The notes under the pieces are model-generated. The model saw nothing but the letters and a program-made list of their open reading frames with translations. It did not search any database and was not told the origin of the DNA. Below, piece after piece: positions 16,348 through 25,523 of a stretch of DNA of 64,000 bases. The stretch comes from CAYUMU01 sp964445985 (GTDB lineage: Bacteria > Planctomycetota > Planctomycetia > Pirellulales > S012-138). Numbering within the stretch: position 1 is the first letter of the stretch; each line of letters opens with the position of its first letter. The stretch spans positions 1-64,000 of the forward strand of contig CAYUMU010000009.1 of assembly GCA_964445985.1 (NCBI GenBank), read 5' to 3'. Position numbers and translations under genes: made by a program.

Positions 16348-18966
16348 TTACTTCTTCTTACCGCCTCGGCGTTCCAAAGTGCCGAGCGTTTCTTTCAACG
16401 TGTATTCCAGGTATGGGTCCTGGTCAAACAGCAATGTTTCCAGGGCGACTTCTTCGGCCGCGGGAACATCGTTCCCCGTGAAGAAGCTGGCCGCGCGAAC
16501 GGCTTCCAGTCGCACGCGAGGATGCTCATCGCCCGCTTGCGCGCGGAGCAGGTCCAGCGTGCCATCCACCCGATCGCGCCAGTAGCACAACACGCGGGTA
16601 GCCGCGGCCCGAGCGCGGTAGTCGGGGCAGCGGAGCAACTTTTTGAGCAATTCCTGATCCACCAGATCGTGGTGCTGCTCCACCCAGAGGGCCTCCAGCA
16701 GGTGGTGCCAATACTGGGGATCATTAGAGTCCTGGGCGGCAATCCATTTGTCGACCGCGGCCTTCACCTGCTTCGTGTCGTGCAGCCGCAATTCCAGGCG
16801 TGCCCGATATCGCGCGCGGTACTCGTATTCCTTGAGCAGATCGAGCAATTCGGGAATCGACGCGCCATCGATCGCGGCCGGCTTGACCAGCGGACGATCC
16901 TTGCAGGTCACGCGCCAGATGCGGCCGTGGGCCTTATCGCGGTTGGGATCGCGCAGCGAGTGCTGCATGTGGCCGATCAGCGGGTTGAACCAGTCCACAA
17001 TATATAAGGCGCCATCAGGTCCGAATTGCAGATCGACGGGCCGGAAATTCGTGTCCGAAGATTGCACCAGCGGTTCCACGGGGTCGGCGGCAAAGCCCGA
17101 TCCCTCATCCTTCATGCGGTACCGCAGCACGCCGTGAAAGCCAATGCAATTGTTGAGCAGGTAATCGCCTTGAGTGTCGTCCGGGAAATGGCGGCTCGAC
17201 ACAAACTCGCAGCCGGCCGTCGGTCGCCATTGCTTCTTTAGAAATTGCTGCAGCGCGGCATGCTTTTGGGGGTAGTCCACCTGGCCGGAGAACGCGGTCC
17301 CGTAGTAATTCGCTCCGCCCGAGGCGTCGGCCACGAAGTTTTGTCCCCAGCCGTCGAACGTGTGACCCCAAGGGTTGGCGAATCGGTAAGAGACAAACAC
17401 ATCGAATTTTTCGGTGGTGGGCTCGTAGCGAAACACGCCGGCATCGGAGCAACGCCGCGGGCCATAGGGCGTTTCGACCTGGGTCTGGTGGAAGGTGCCC
17501 TCTTGGAAGTATAAACCTCCGCCCGGCCCCCACTCAAAAGCACTGATCGAGTGATGGCTGTCGGCCGAATCGAAGCCATGCAGAATCACTTCTTGCCGGT
17601 CGGCCTTGTCGTCGCCGTTGGTGTCTTGCAGGAACACCAGGTTGGGCTGCTGGGCCACGTAGGCGCCGCCGTCGCCCAGTTCAATGCCCGTGGGAATATG
17701 CAGGCCATCGGCGAAGACCGTTTGCTTGTCGGCTTTGCCATCGCCGTCGCGGTCTTCCAGAATCAGCACTTTGTCGTTGACGGGCACGCCTGGCAGGTAT
17801 TGCGGATAGCTGGCCATGGTGGTGACCCACAGCCGGCCTTTGGCGTCGAACGCCATCTGCACGGGGTTTTCCAAGTCCGGGAATTCCACTTCCGAGGCAA
17901 ACAGGTTGATCTGGTAGCCCTCGGGCAGATGAAATTGCTCCAACGAACTCTGGGGGTCGGTGAGCTTGACCTCGAACTTGATGTTGGTTTCGATCTTGGG
18001 GTATTCGCCCGTGCCCGAGTCGTCGATGGTATCGGGCACGTTTTGGCCTTGGGCAACTTTCCACACGCGCGCGTCGCGCACGGCGATCATCTTGCGCAGC
18101 TTTTCAAACTCCCGCGGGAAGTTGACCACGCCGAAGGGGCTTTTGCGGCCGCCATAAATGTAGTAGCCATTTACCGCGCGGTAGTCGTACCAGAATTGCA
18201 GGTTCTTTTCGTTGATCGCGGCGCGAAGTTGCGACGATCCCTCGGGCGACGTGCGCGCCCCAAACAGAGCTTCATCGAGCACGGGCGCCAGCTGAGCGTA
18301 GCCCTCTTCGGTGAGATGGATGCCGTTGAAGGTCAGCGGCTTCTTGCTCTGCTGCGTCAACTTGAGCGTGGGCTGAAAGAGGTCCACGAACATGAGGTCG
18401 TGGGCAGCGGCCGCTTCGCGCATGGCCTCGGTGTATCGGCGGATGTTGTCGTTGTTGCGCTCGCCGAACAACAGCCCTCGGTCTTTGAGGTCTTCGTTGG
18501 CAATGGGCGAAACCAACACCAATTGGGGAGCATGCTCGCCGTTGTATTTGGCGCTGGTGGTTTCTTTGATGAAGTTCTCGAGGTCGCCGCGGAATTTGGC
18601 CAGGCCGGCTTCTCCGCCAAACGATTCATTGAAGCCAAAGAAGGCCAAAATGACGTCGGGCTTGTGATCGGTCAGGTTGTGCCCGTGGTCTTGGAAGTCT
18701 TTGGAACGGAGCCGCATTGTAAGCTCATCGGCCGACCAACCCAGGTTGCGAACGACCAATTCCAGTTGAGGGAACCGGCTTTGCAACAAGGTTTCCCAGT
18801 AACCGAACTGCTGCATCCGTTCGGCCAGCGTATTGCCGACCAAGACGATCCGATCGCCCTTCTCCAATTTGAGCTGAGCTTCGGCGGCGGTGGCCAGACT
18901 CGCGGGAATCAGGCACAAAACCACCGTGAAAATTGCCTTCCACCAGGCGTTACCACTCGGGGCCAT
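16348..18966 (-). CDS. SGNH hydrolase fused to PVC-type membrane-bound dehydrogenase domain
   Basis: An 872-residue exported protein with three parts. After a signal peptide (AIFTVVLCLIPASLATAAEA) comes an SGNH/GDSL-like domain (DRIVLVGNTLAERM, GWSADELTMRL, FFGFNESFGG, GIHLTEEGY), where the usual GDS serine block reads VGNTLAE, so esterase activity is doubtful. From about residue 340 is a six-bladed propeller of the PVC dehydrogenase type (PEGYQINLFASE, VLILEDRDGDGKADK, GPDGALYIVDWFNP). The last 130 residues are HEAT-like. The ATG at 18966 has GAGAGAG just upstream. It ends where the cytochrome gene begins, suggesting a split of a single ancestral gene. Confidence 0.88.
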   Translation of the reverse strand: MAPSGNAWWKAIFTVVLCLIPASLATAAEAQLKLEKGDRIVLVGNTLAERMQQFGYWETLLQSRFPQLELVVRNLGWSADELTMRLRSKDFQDHGHNLTDHKPDVILAFFGFNESFGGEAGLAKFRGDLENFIKETTSAKYNGEHAPQLVLVSPIANEDLKDRGLLFGERNNDNIRRYTEAMREAAAAHDLMFVDLFQPTLKLTQQSKKPLTFNGIHLTEEGYAQLAPVLDEALFGARTSPEGSSQLRAAINEKNLQFWYDYRAVNGYYIYGGRKSPFGVVNFPREFEKLRKMIAVRDARVWKVAQGQNVPDTIDDSGTGEYPKIETNIKFEVKLTDPQSSLEQFHLPEGYQINLFASEVEFPDLENPVQMAFDAKGRLWVTTMASYPQYLPGVPVNDKVLILEDRDGDGKADKQTVFADGLHIPTGIELGDGGAYVAQQPNLVFLQDTNGDDKADRQEVILHGFDSADSHHSISAFEWGPGGGLYFQEGTFHQTQVETPYGPRRCSDAGVFRYEPTTEKFDVFVSYRFANPWGHTFDGWGQNFVADASGGANYYGTAFSGQVDYPQKHAALQQFLKKQWRPTAGCEFVSSRHFPDDTQGDYLLNNCIGFHGVLRYRMKDEGSGFAADPVEPLVQSSDTNFRPVDLQFGPDGALYIVDWFNPLIGHMQHSLRDPNRDKAHGRIWRVTCKDRPLVKPAAIDGASIPELLDLLKEYEYRARYRARLELRLHDTKQVKAAVDKWIAAQDSNDPQYWHHLLEALWVEQHHDLVDQELLKKLLRCPDYRARAAATRVLCYWRDRVDGTLDLLRAQAGDEHPRVRLEAVRAASFFTGNDVPAAEEVALETLLFDQDPYLEYTLKETLGTLERRGGKKK

Positions 18967-19550
18967 ATTCTCTCTCGTTCTGAAGGAAGTCACAGTATGT
19001 CCAATGTTCCGACGCGGTCACCTGGCACGGAGCCTTGGTGGGGACCGCGGAGCAGGGGGGAGAGGCCGAAGCCATGCTGGGGTGGGGGGCGTTCGCCGTT
19101 GGGCTTGAGGGAACCACGCCGGCTCAATCCTCTTGCCGGGTATGGGGGACACCCAATTGTCCCCTCCAACGAGTGTATTTGCCCAGTATAAATGCGAACG
19201 CCGGCCGATTCCATCGACCAGGCCAAATCAAATTTTCTCACCCTACCGTTTTCCAGGTGCGGTGCAGTTTTCCTGGCTTTTCGCGGCTGGCCCCCCGGTG
19301 TTGTGAATGCCTGATTCTTTGCAACCCGCCGCCACGCAACAAAACCTGAACATGCCAGCAAAACCGTTTTTTATCAGGCAATCCCAACATCCGTACGCAG
19401 GCAGTTTCGCACACAGTTCCGCAATCGCCGGTCGCGCCGGCGAAAAGTGAGCTAGAGTCGTAATGGACCATCTTCTGGTTGCTTGTGCGTCACCGCGGCG
19501 ACGTTTCTGCCGCATGCAACGGCACTGTGCTCTAAGGAGCGACAAAAGTC
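18967..19550. other. Divergent intergenic region containing repeat B
   Basis: 584 bases between the dehydrogenase gene (-) and the HAMP gene (+). It contains repeat B copy 2 and a short palindrome GGGGACACCCAATTGTCCCC around 19145. Open frames here are G-rich and unconserved. Confidence 0.5.
19335..19379 (-). repeat. Dispersed repeat B, copy 2
   Basis: Matches 1231-1274: CGCAACAAAACCTGAACATG, then a short variable part, then TTATCAGGC. The two copies are 18 kb apart in the same orientation. Confidence 0.6.
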
Positions 19551-20024
19551 ATGAGCCAAACCAACTCGGATCTGCGGCAGCGCAAATTTGTCGACAAGCA
19601 ACTTCAGGGGGCGCTCTTGCTTCGCGTGGTGCTGTACGCATTTTGCTGTTTGACCGTGGTTGCCGTCATGATCCTCACCTGGCGCATTGCCGTCAGCGGG
19701 CCAGCGCGAGTCTTCTACAAGCATTTTGATGACCTATGGTTTCAATATGGACCCGTGGTGATTGCCCTCTTGCTGCTGCTGCCGCTGATCATGATCGACG
19801 TGGTTCGCTTTAGCCATCGCTTCGTGGGGCCCATGATTCGTATGCGCAGAGCAATGAGGGCACTTGCCGAAGGAAGACACGTGGAGCCGATCAAGTTTCG
19901 CAAGAATGACTTCTGGCATGAGACTGCCGATCATTTCAACCTGCTGCTCCAACGCGTAACGGAGCAGGACGAACAGTTGGCACGTTTAAACAGGAAGGTG
20001 GAGAGCGCAGAGCTGGTTCCTTAG
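19551..20024 (+). CDS. Two-helix membrane protein with HAMP domain
   Basis: 157 residues: a cytoplasmic N-terminus, one transmembrane helix (LLLRVVLYAFCCLTVVAVMI), a short loop, a second helix (VVIALLLLLPLIMIDVVRF), then a HAMP-like linker (HRFVGPMIRMRRAMRALAEG, with the expected P and E) and a short coiled coil ending in LARLNRKVES. There is no kinase, cyclase or MCP output domain. AAGGAG lies at 19534-19539. The next gene, a membrane-anchored hydrolase, is 34 bases on and probably co-transcribed. Such short HAMP proteins recur in planctomycetes; the partner is unknown. Confidence 0.75.
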   Translation: MSQTNSDLRQRKFVDKQLQGALLLRVVLYAFCCLTVVAVMILTWRIAVSGPARVFYKHFDDLWFQYGPVVIALLLLLPLIMIDVVRFSHRFVGPMIRMRRAMRALAEGRHVEPIKFRKNDFWHETADHFNLLLQRVTEQDEQLARLNRKVESAELVP

Positions 20025-20058
20025 TTGCGCGCCTATTCCACCTTCACCCGAGAGACGC

Positions 20059-21414
20059 ATGACGATGGCTGAAATTGCTTACGAAGTGCCGCGCCGACAA
20101 CCTGTGTGGAGCATCTTGGTATTGCTCTGCTATGTCGCCTTTATGGTCGCGGCGCATACCTGGTCGCACAGCCTGAGCGGATGGATCGTGCTGGGGCTCG
20201 CGCCGCCGCTGCTGATAGACCGCCTCATCTTTCGCGTGCTGCCGCCCAGCAGCGATTGCGTGGTGACCCAGTTTGGCATTCGCATGGGCTATTTCGGCTT
20301 TGGCCTGGTTGCCTTCACGTTTTTTACCGAAGGTCGCATTACGATCTTCGAGACCGTATACGTGGCGCTCGTGCTCTCATTGGTCACCTTTTTGCTGGAA
20401 TACTTGCTCGAAGTCGCTTTCTACACGTACTACAAGTTGCGAGGCTTCCCCGAGTCGCACCGCGTTGGCCCCATTCAACTTGCCGGTTTGGCGGCCGCAT
20501 TGGCGTTGCCTCTCGTGTTGTTCCACCCGCTGATGGCCGTGCATCCCGTGCGCCGCGTCGCCAGCCAAACGCCCGCCGACCTGGGAGCTCCCTACCAAGA
20601 TTTGAACCTGATGACGGCCGATGGCCTCACGCTGGGAAGTTGGTTCGTGCCCACCGACAATTCACGGGCAGTTGCCATTTACTGCCATGGCTACGGCGAG
20701 AACCGGGGGCAATCGCTCACCATGCTCCGGGCCTTGCGCAAAATGGGTCTCGACGTGCTGGCCTTTGATTTCCGTGGGCATGGAACCAGCGACGGTCACA
20801 CGGTGACATTCGGTCACCGCGAAGTCTACGACTTGCAAGCGGCCATCGATGCCGCCCGCGCCTTAAGGCCGGGTAAACCCGTTTTCATCGTGGGTGTGTC
20901 GTACGGCGCGGCTGCTTCGCTGCACGCCTTGCCCGAGCTCGATGGCATCGCGGGTGTGTGGGTCGATTCTACCTATGGCCGTTTTCAAACGGTGGTCGAT
21001 CGCAGTTTTGCCTTCTTGCCCGATGCTCTCCGGCCATCGTTCGTGCAAATGGCCAACATCATGATTCGGCTCGATTGCGGTTTCCAGACCGCCGACATCA
21101 ATCCCATCGACCGTCTGAAGAGTGTTCGCGTGCCGATCTTCTTCTGCCACTGGCGCGGGGATCCGGTCACGTCGTTCGACGAAGGCCGAGAATTGTTCGA
21201 AGCTTACCAGGGTCCCAAGGGCAACTACTGGGTGGATGACACCTCGCTCGAACAGTCGCTCAGCCCGGCCGGGCGACGCGAGTACTATCGGCGGCTTTAC
21301 CAATTTGTGAATGAGTGCCTGGCCGGTAGCCCCGTGACTTCCGCCGATCGACCCTCTCCGGAAACCGACTCCGGCATTTTGCCAACCGCGCCCACGGCAA
21401 TCATCTCCGAATAG
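20059..21414 (+). CDS. Membrane-anchored alpha/beta-hydrolase, probably without the catalytic histidine
   Basis: 451 residues. The N-terminal 180 hold about five hydrophobic helices (VWSILVLLCYVAFMVAAHTW, IQLAGLAAALALPLVLFHPL). The hydrolase domain starts about residue 195 (LMTADGLTLGSWFVP), with AIYCHGYGENRGQS, DFRGHGTSDGH and the nucleophile elbow VGVSYGAA. The acid is probably D in HWRGDPVTSFDE. After that point there is no histidine at all, whereas family members have a GxxH there; this one reads YWVDDTSLEQSLS. So it is either inactive or uses another base. It is probably in an operon with the HAMP protein. Confidence 0.8.
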   Translation: MTMAEIAYEVPRRQPVWSILVLLCYVAFMVAAHTWSHSLSGWIVLGLAPPLLIDRLIFRVLPPSSDCVVTQFGIRMGYFGFGLVAFTFFTEGRITIFETVYVALVLSLVTFLLEYLLEVAFYTYYKLRGFPESHRVGPIQLAGLAAALALPLVLFHPLMAVHPVRRVASQTPADLGAPYQDLNLMTADGLTLGSWFVPTDNSRAVAIYCHGYGENRGQSLTMLRALRKMGLDVLAFDFRGHGTSDGHTVTFGHREVYDLQAAIDAARALRPGKPVFIVGVSYGAAASLHALPELDGIAGVWVDSTYGRFQTVVDRSFAFLPDALRPSFVQMANIMIRLDCGFQTADINPIDRLKSVRVPIFFCHWRGDPVTSFDEGRELFEAYQGPKGNYWVDDTSLEQSLSPAGRREYYRRLYQFVNECLAGSPVTSADRPSPETDSGILPTAPTAIISE

Positions 21415-21766
21415 GGGCGCGGCCAGAACGGACTGCCGCCGCTCTTTCAGGTTGGATCGTGCCTTCGTGGGCTTTCACCGCCAATGGAAGCATTTTCCGT
21501 GTGCGGTCTCCCTTAATGAGGGGGGGGCGTAATGGCTGGGGGGCTTTCGCTCAGCGTGCCGCCAGCGGGCAGCTTTGCCTTGCCCTTTCGCGTGTCGCCG
21601 CCGCCCGGGGAGCTCTCTCGGCGGTCCCCCGCTCGATTTAACGGGTTTGAGCCGTTATTCTTAGGGTAGGCGTTGCGGTTTCATTCTTTGAAAGCAAGCG
21701 CGCTAGAAATCTTGCGATTCCGTCAACGCGATTGGTATTCGAAATTCTTGCCAGGTGAAGTTTTCC
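21415..21766. other. Gap upstream of mqnE, nothing recognised
   Basis: 352 bases with a G-run (GGGGGGG near 21523) and no conserved open frame. It presumably carries the mqnE promoter. Confidence 0.4.
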
Positions 21767-22897
21767 ATGACCGCAGATGCTGGCCTGTTGCGCGACATTC
21801 GCTCCAAGGTGGAAGCCGGAGAAAGATTAAGTTTCGACGACGGGATGTATCTCTACCGTCCCGAAGTAGACCTCCACGGCTTGGGAGAACTGGCCAACCT
21901 GGTTCGCGAGCGGATCAACGGAAACGCCGCGTACTACAACATCAACACGCACCTCAACCCCACGAATATTTGCGTCTACCGCTGCACTTTTTGCGCCTTT
22001 CGATCCGATCTGCGCGACCCCAAGGGCTACGTGATGAGCGACGAGCAGATACTTGCCCGAGGGCAGGAAGCCGTCGACTGCGGGGCGACCGAAATGCACA
22101 TTGTGGGGGGGCTGCATCACCAGAAGAAATATGACTGGTACGTGCACATTGTGAAGCTACTGCACAATGCCTACCCCGACTTGCATCTCAAGGCGTGGAC
22201 GGCCGTCGAGATCAACTGGTTCGAGCACATGACCAAACGCTCGGCGCGCGACATCATTGCCGAAATGATGCAGGCGGGGCTCGGCAGCATGCCCGGCGGT
22301 GGAGCGGAAATCTTTCATCCCGAAGTCCGCGACCGCATTTGCGAGCACAAGGCCGATACCTCGCGCTGGCTCGATGTACATCGCCAGGCGCACCAACTTG
22401 GCCTGCGAACGAACTGCACCATGCTTTACGGGCATATCGAAAGCGCCTTCCACCGCATCGACCACCTGGCGCGGCTCCGTGAACTGCAAGACGAAACCGG
22501 CGGCTTCCAAACCTTCATCCCCTTGGCCTTCCATCCCGAAAACACCGGGTTGAGCCACATCCCCAAGCCCTCGGCGTTGATGGACCTGCGGACCATGGCC
22601 GTGAGCCGCTTGATGCTGGACAACATTCCCCACATCAAGGCCTACTGGATCATGCTGGGCATCGGCACCGCGCAAACGGCGCTCAGTTACGGGGCCGATG
22701 ATCTCGATGGCACCGTTCGCCACGAACTGATCTACCACGACGCCGGCGCCACCACCCCCGAGATTCTCTCGGTGGAACAGATTCGCCGTTTGATCGAAGA
22801 AGCGGGCCGCGAGCCGATCGAGCGCGATACGCTCTACCACCGCGTGGAGCGCGAAGGCGGTCGCTGGCAGGTTGGAGCGCCGGTTTCGGTCGGTTAG
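21767..22897 (+). CDS. mqnE: Aminofutalosine synthase
   Basis: Radical-SAM enzyme MqnE, which joins a carboxyvinyl-oxybenzoate to SAM to form aminofutalosine in the futalosine route to menaquinone; 376 residues. The iron-sulfur cluster site is CVYRCTFC in NPTNICVYRCTFCAF. Other typical segments are MHIVGGLHHQ, LHLKAWTAVEINWF, GSMPGGGAEIFHP and FQTFIPLAFHPENT. These fit MqnE better than its homologue MqnC. The ATG at 21767 has AGGTGA nine bases upstream; GTG at 21755 is possible but unneeded. No other mqn gene is in the window. Confidence 0.92.
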   Translation: MTADAGLLRDIRSKVEAGERLSFDDGMYLYRPEVDLHGLGELANLVRERINGNAAYYNINTHLNPTNICVYRCTFCAFRSDLRDPKGYVMSDEQILARGQEAVDCGATEMHIVGGLHHQKKYDWYVHIVKLLHNAYPDLHLKAWTAVEINWFEHMTKRSARDIIAEMMQAGLGSMPGGGAEIFHPEVRDRICEHKADTSRWLDVHRQAHQLGLRTNCTMLYGHIESAFHRIDHLARLRELQDETGGFQTFIPLAFHPENTGLSHIPKPSALMDLRTMAVSRLMLDNIPHIKAYWIMLGIGTAQTALSYGADDLDGTVRHELIYHDAGATTPEILSVEQIRRLIEEAGREPIERDTLYHRVEREGGRWQVGAPVSVG

Positions 22898-23120
22898 CAC
22901 GGGCGATTGCGCCGCCCGCGGCTGGCATGCGAAACCATTTGCACGGGCTACCACGCCAGAATGACTTTTCCGCCAGCATGGCTAACGGCGCCAGCATTTG
23001 GTTGAACTCCGCCGGGGTGTCCGATAGCTTGGCAATTAATCCTGCTGCATCTTCAGCCGCCCGCCACCAGGTTTGATCGGAAGCCGCGGCCTTCACTCGC
23101 CCGGAGCTCACCCCGCTACC

Positions 23121-24608
23121 ATGAAAACCGGATTCATCAGTGTGCTTATCGGTTCGGTGTTGCTCACAGGCGCGCTGATCTTCGCGATTACGTGGAAGCC
23201 TGCAACGTCGGAACGCAGTGAGACATTGCAGGTCTATTGCGCGGCCGGCATCCGCGAGCCCATGGCGGCAGCGATGGCCGCTTACCAGCAGCAGTACCAT
23301 ACCGACTTCCAAGTGGGCTACGCGGGTTCCGGAGCGCTTCTGAGCGATATTCGCGCGGGAGGCGGCGATATTTACCTGGCGGCGGACGATGCCTATATCC
23401 AAGAGGCTCGCAAGCTGGGGCTTGCCAGGGAGTCGTTCAATCTGGCCAGCCAACATCCGGTGCTGGTGGTGCGCAAGGGCAATCCTAAACAGATCCAGGG
23501 CATCTCCGATCTCACCCGCGGCGACGTCAAACTTTCGCTCGCCGAGCCTAAAGTGGCGGCCGTAAGCAAAGTCGCCAAGCAGTTGCTGGGCGACCAGTGG
23601 GAGCCGGTTTGGAAGTCGATCGAAGTTTCCCGCGACACGGTCAACGCGGTGGCCAATGACGTGAAGGCGGAGTTTGTCGACGCGGGCATTGTGTGGGACG
23701 CCACGGCCGCCAGCTACCCAGAGTTGGAAATTGTGCCCGTCTCGGCTTTCGAGGCTTCGCCCAATTTCATCTCGGTGGCCGCGCTCACGGATGCCACGGG
23801 GGCTCGCCGTCGCCGGGCGCTGCACTTTTTGAGATACCTGGCCTCCAAAGATGGGGGGCTGAAGTACTTCGCCGCTCACCACTTCAACGTGGTGCCGGCC
23901 GACAAATGGAGCGAACGGCCCGAACTCGAATTCATGGCGGGGGGCGTGAACCGACCGGTGGTGGAACCCGTCGTCAAGCAGTTCCAAGACGATTGGGGAT
24001 GCGAGGTCAACACCACCTACAATGGTTGCGGCATCTTGGTGGGCAGCATGAAAGCCGGAGCCCGCCCCGATCTATACTACGCCTGCGATGTTACGTTCAT
24101 GACCCCGGTGCGCGATCCGCAGGGCCTGAATCTGTTCGATATGCCCATCCATTTTTCCAAGACCGATATCGTGATCGTTACCGAGAAGGGCAATCCCAAG
24201 AATCTGAAATCTCTGGCCGACCTGGCCGGTGAAGGCGTGAAGTTGGCCCTGTGCGACCCGCAGAAGAGCACGCTTGGCGAGTTGACCGACGAATTGCTGC
24301 GCCGCGCGGAGCTCCTCAAGGAAGTGCGCGCGAACCAAATTTTCTCGACGTCCACGGCCGACCAATGCGTGCAAGCCGTGGTGGCCGGGCGTTTGGACGC
24401 CGCCGTGGTGTATCGGGCCAATACCGTCACGCAGACAGACAAGCTGGAGATCTTGATGATCGACGACCCGAAGGCTTTTGCGGTACAGCCCATCGCAGTT
24501 GCCACGAATTCCCAGAACAAACGCCTGGCAACGCTCCTGCGAGACGCAATCGTGGCCGATGAAAATCGCCGCCGCCTGGCCGATCTCGGTTTCGAGGTTG
24601 CCGAGTAG
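23121..24608 (+). CDS. Tandem ModA-like substrate-binding protein (two SBP domains)
   Basis: A 495-residue protein holding two successive molybdate/tungstate-type binding domains, where ordinary ModA has one of about 230-250 residues. An N-terminal helix (FISVLIGSVLLTGALIFAI) lacks a lipobox and probably anchors it. Domain one (about 35-265) has VYCAAGIREPM, AGSGALLSDIRAGGGDIYLA and AGIVWDATA; domain two (about 270-495) has FMAGGVNRPVVEP, NGCGILVGSMKAGARPDLYYA and AAVVYRANT. Both begin with the ModA-type pattern. The stop overlaps the permease start by one base, so expression is coupled. Confidence 0.85.
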   Translation: MKTGFISVLIGSVLLTGALIFAITWKPATSERSETLQVYCAAGIREPMAAAMAAYQQQYHTDFQVGYAGSGALLSDIRAGGGDIYLAADDAYIQEARKLGLARESFNLASQHPVLVVRKGNPKQIQGISDLTRGDVKLSLAEPKVAAVSKVAKQLLGDQWEPVWKSIEVSRDTVNAVANDVKAEFVDAGIVWDATAASYPELEIVPVSAFEASPNFISVAALTDATGARRRRALHFLRYLASKDGGLKYFAAHHFNVVPADKWSERPELEFMAGGVNRPVVEPVVKQFQDDWGCEVNTTYNGCGILVGSMKAGARPDLYYACDVTFMTPVRDPQGLNLFDMPIHFSKTDIVIVTEKGNPKNLKSLADLAGEGVKLALCDPQKSTLGELTDELLRRAELLKEVRANQIFSTSTADQCVQAVVAGRLDAAVVYRANTVTQTDKLEILMIDDPKAFAVQPIAVATNSQNKRLATLLRDAIVADENRRRLADLGFEVAE

Positions 24609-25492
24609 TGGGCTCGACCGTATCACCCTCGAATGTGCCGCCATCTTCTTCCGCGGATGGCGCCAGCTTGCCCGTCGAAGAGAAAGTCCATCGGTCGGGT
24701 TCCGATTTTCCCTTTTATGCCGGCTTGGGCATTCTGGCGTTTTTCTATGTCGGCCTGATCCTGGCCATGCTGTTGGCCGACATCTTCTACGCCCGCTTGG
24801 GCCATTTCGGCCGCATTCTCAGCGATCCCGATATTCAGTTTTCCATCAAACTCAGCCTGCTCTCCTGTTCCATTACCACTATCTTGGCTCTTTGGGTGGC
24901 GGTGCCGGTTGGTTACTTGATGTCGCGGGTAAATTTTCCGGGGAAGAACCTGGTCGATGCCCTGCTCGATATCCCCATCGTGTTGCCGCCACTGGTCATT
25001 GGGCTGAGTTTACTCATTCTCTGCCGGCAGTCATTCTTCAAGCCCATCGACGATTGGTTGGGGATCGCTTTCCATTGGCCGGCCGTGATCGTGGCCCAAT
25101 TTGCCGTGGCCTCGGCGTTTGCGGTGCGGACCATGAGGGCCACGTTTGATGAAATTTCACCCCGCCGCGAGCAGGTCGCCCTGACGCTGGGTTGCAGCCG
25201 CAGCCAGGCATTCTGGCGCGTGGTTTTTCCGGAGGCTCGGATTGGCCTGCTCACTGCCGCCACTCTGGCCTGGGCGCGCAGCCTGGGCGAATTTGGACCG
25301 ATTTTGGTGTTCGCCGGTTCCACCCCGCAAAAGACAGAGGTGCTACCGGTCTCGGTTCATTTGCATCTCAGCATTGGAGATATCGAAGGCGCCGTGGCCA
25401 TTTCGATTTTGATGATTCTCGTCGCTGTCGCGGTGCTGGTGGTGGTGCGAACCGTGGCCAAACGCGACGTTGTCGGTCGCGGCTTCCGCTAG
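24608..25492 (+). CDS. modB: ModB-type ABC transporter permease
   Basis: A 294-residue inner-membrane permease with six or so predicted helices. The cytoplasmic coupling loop is SPRREQVALTLGCSRSQAFWRVVFPEA, which carries the EAA-like pattern and includes the G in CSRSQAFW. The tail contains WARSLGEFGPILVFAGSTPQKTEVLPV, typical of ModB. The GTG start overlaps the TAG of the upstream binding-protein gene (TAGTG). A 60-residue hydrophilic N-terminus rich in Ser/Pro precedes the first helix, longer than usual. The ATPase follows. Confidence 0.9.
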   Translation: MGSTVSPSNVPPSSSADGASLPVEEKVHRSGSDFPFYAGLGILAFFYVGLILAMLLADIFYARLGHFGRILSDPDIQFSIKLSLLSCSITTILALWVAVPVGYLMSRVNFPGKNLVDALLDIPIVLPPLVIGLSLLILCRQSFFKPIDDWLGIAFHWPAVIVAQFAVASAFAVRTMRATFDEISPRREQVALTLGCSRSQAFWRVVFPEARIGLLTAATLAWARSLGEFGPILVFAGSTPQKTEVLPVSVHLHLSIGDIEGAVAISILMILVAVAVLVVVRTVAKRDVVGRGFR

Positions 25493-25523
25493 TTATGATT
25501 CGCCTTGCCGGTTGGTCCTTTTT

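Noticed and set aside
17551..19191. A 546-codon plus-strand open frame opposite the dehydrogenase gene.
   Set aside because: The minus strand has an unmistakable signal peptide and domain order; the plus frame reads as composition-driven antisense.
22898..23120. Possible small gene between mqnE and the ModA-like gene.
   Set aside because: No conserved frame or ribosome-binding site; reads as spacer.
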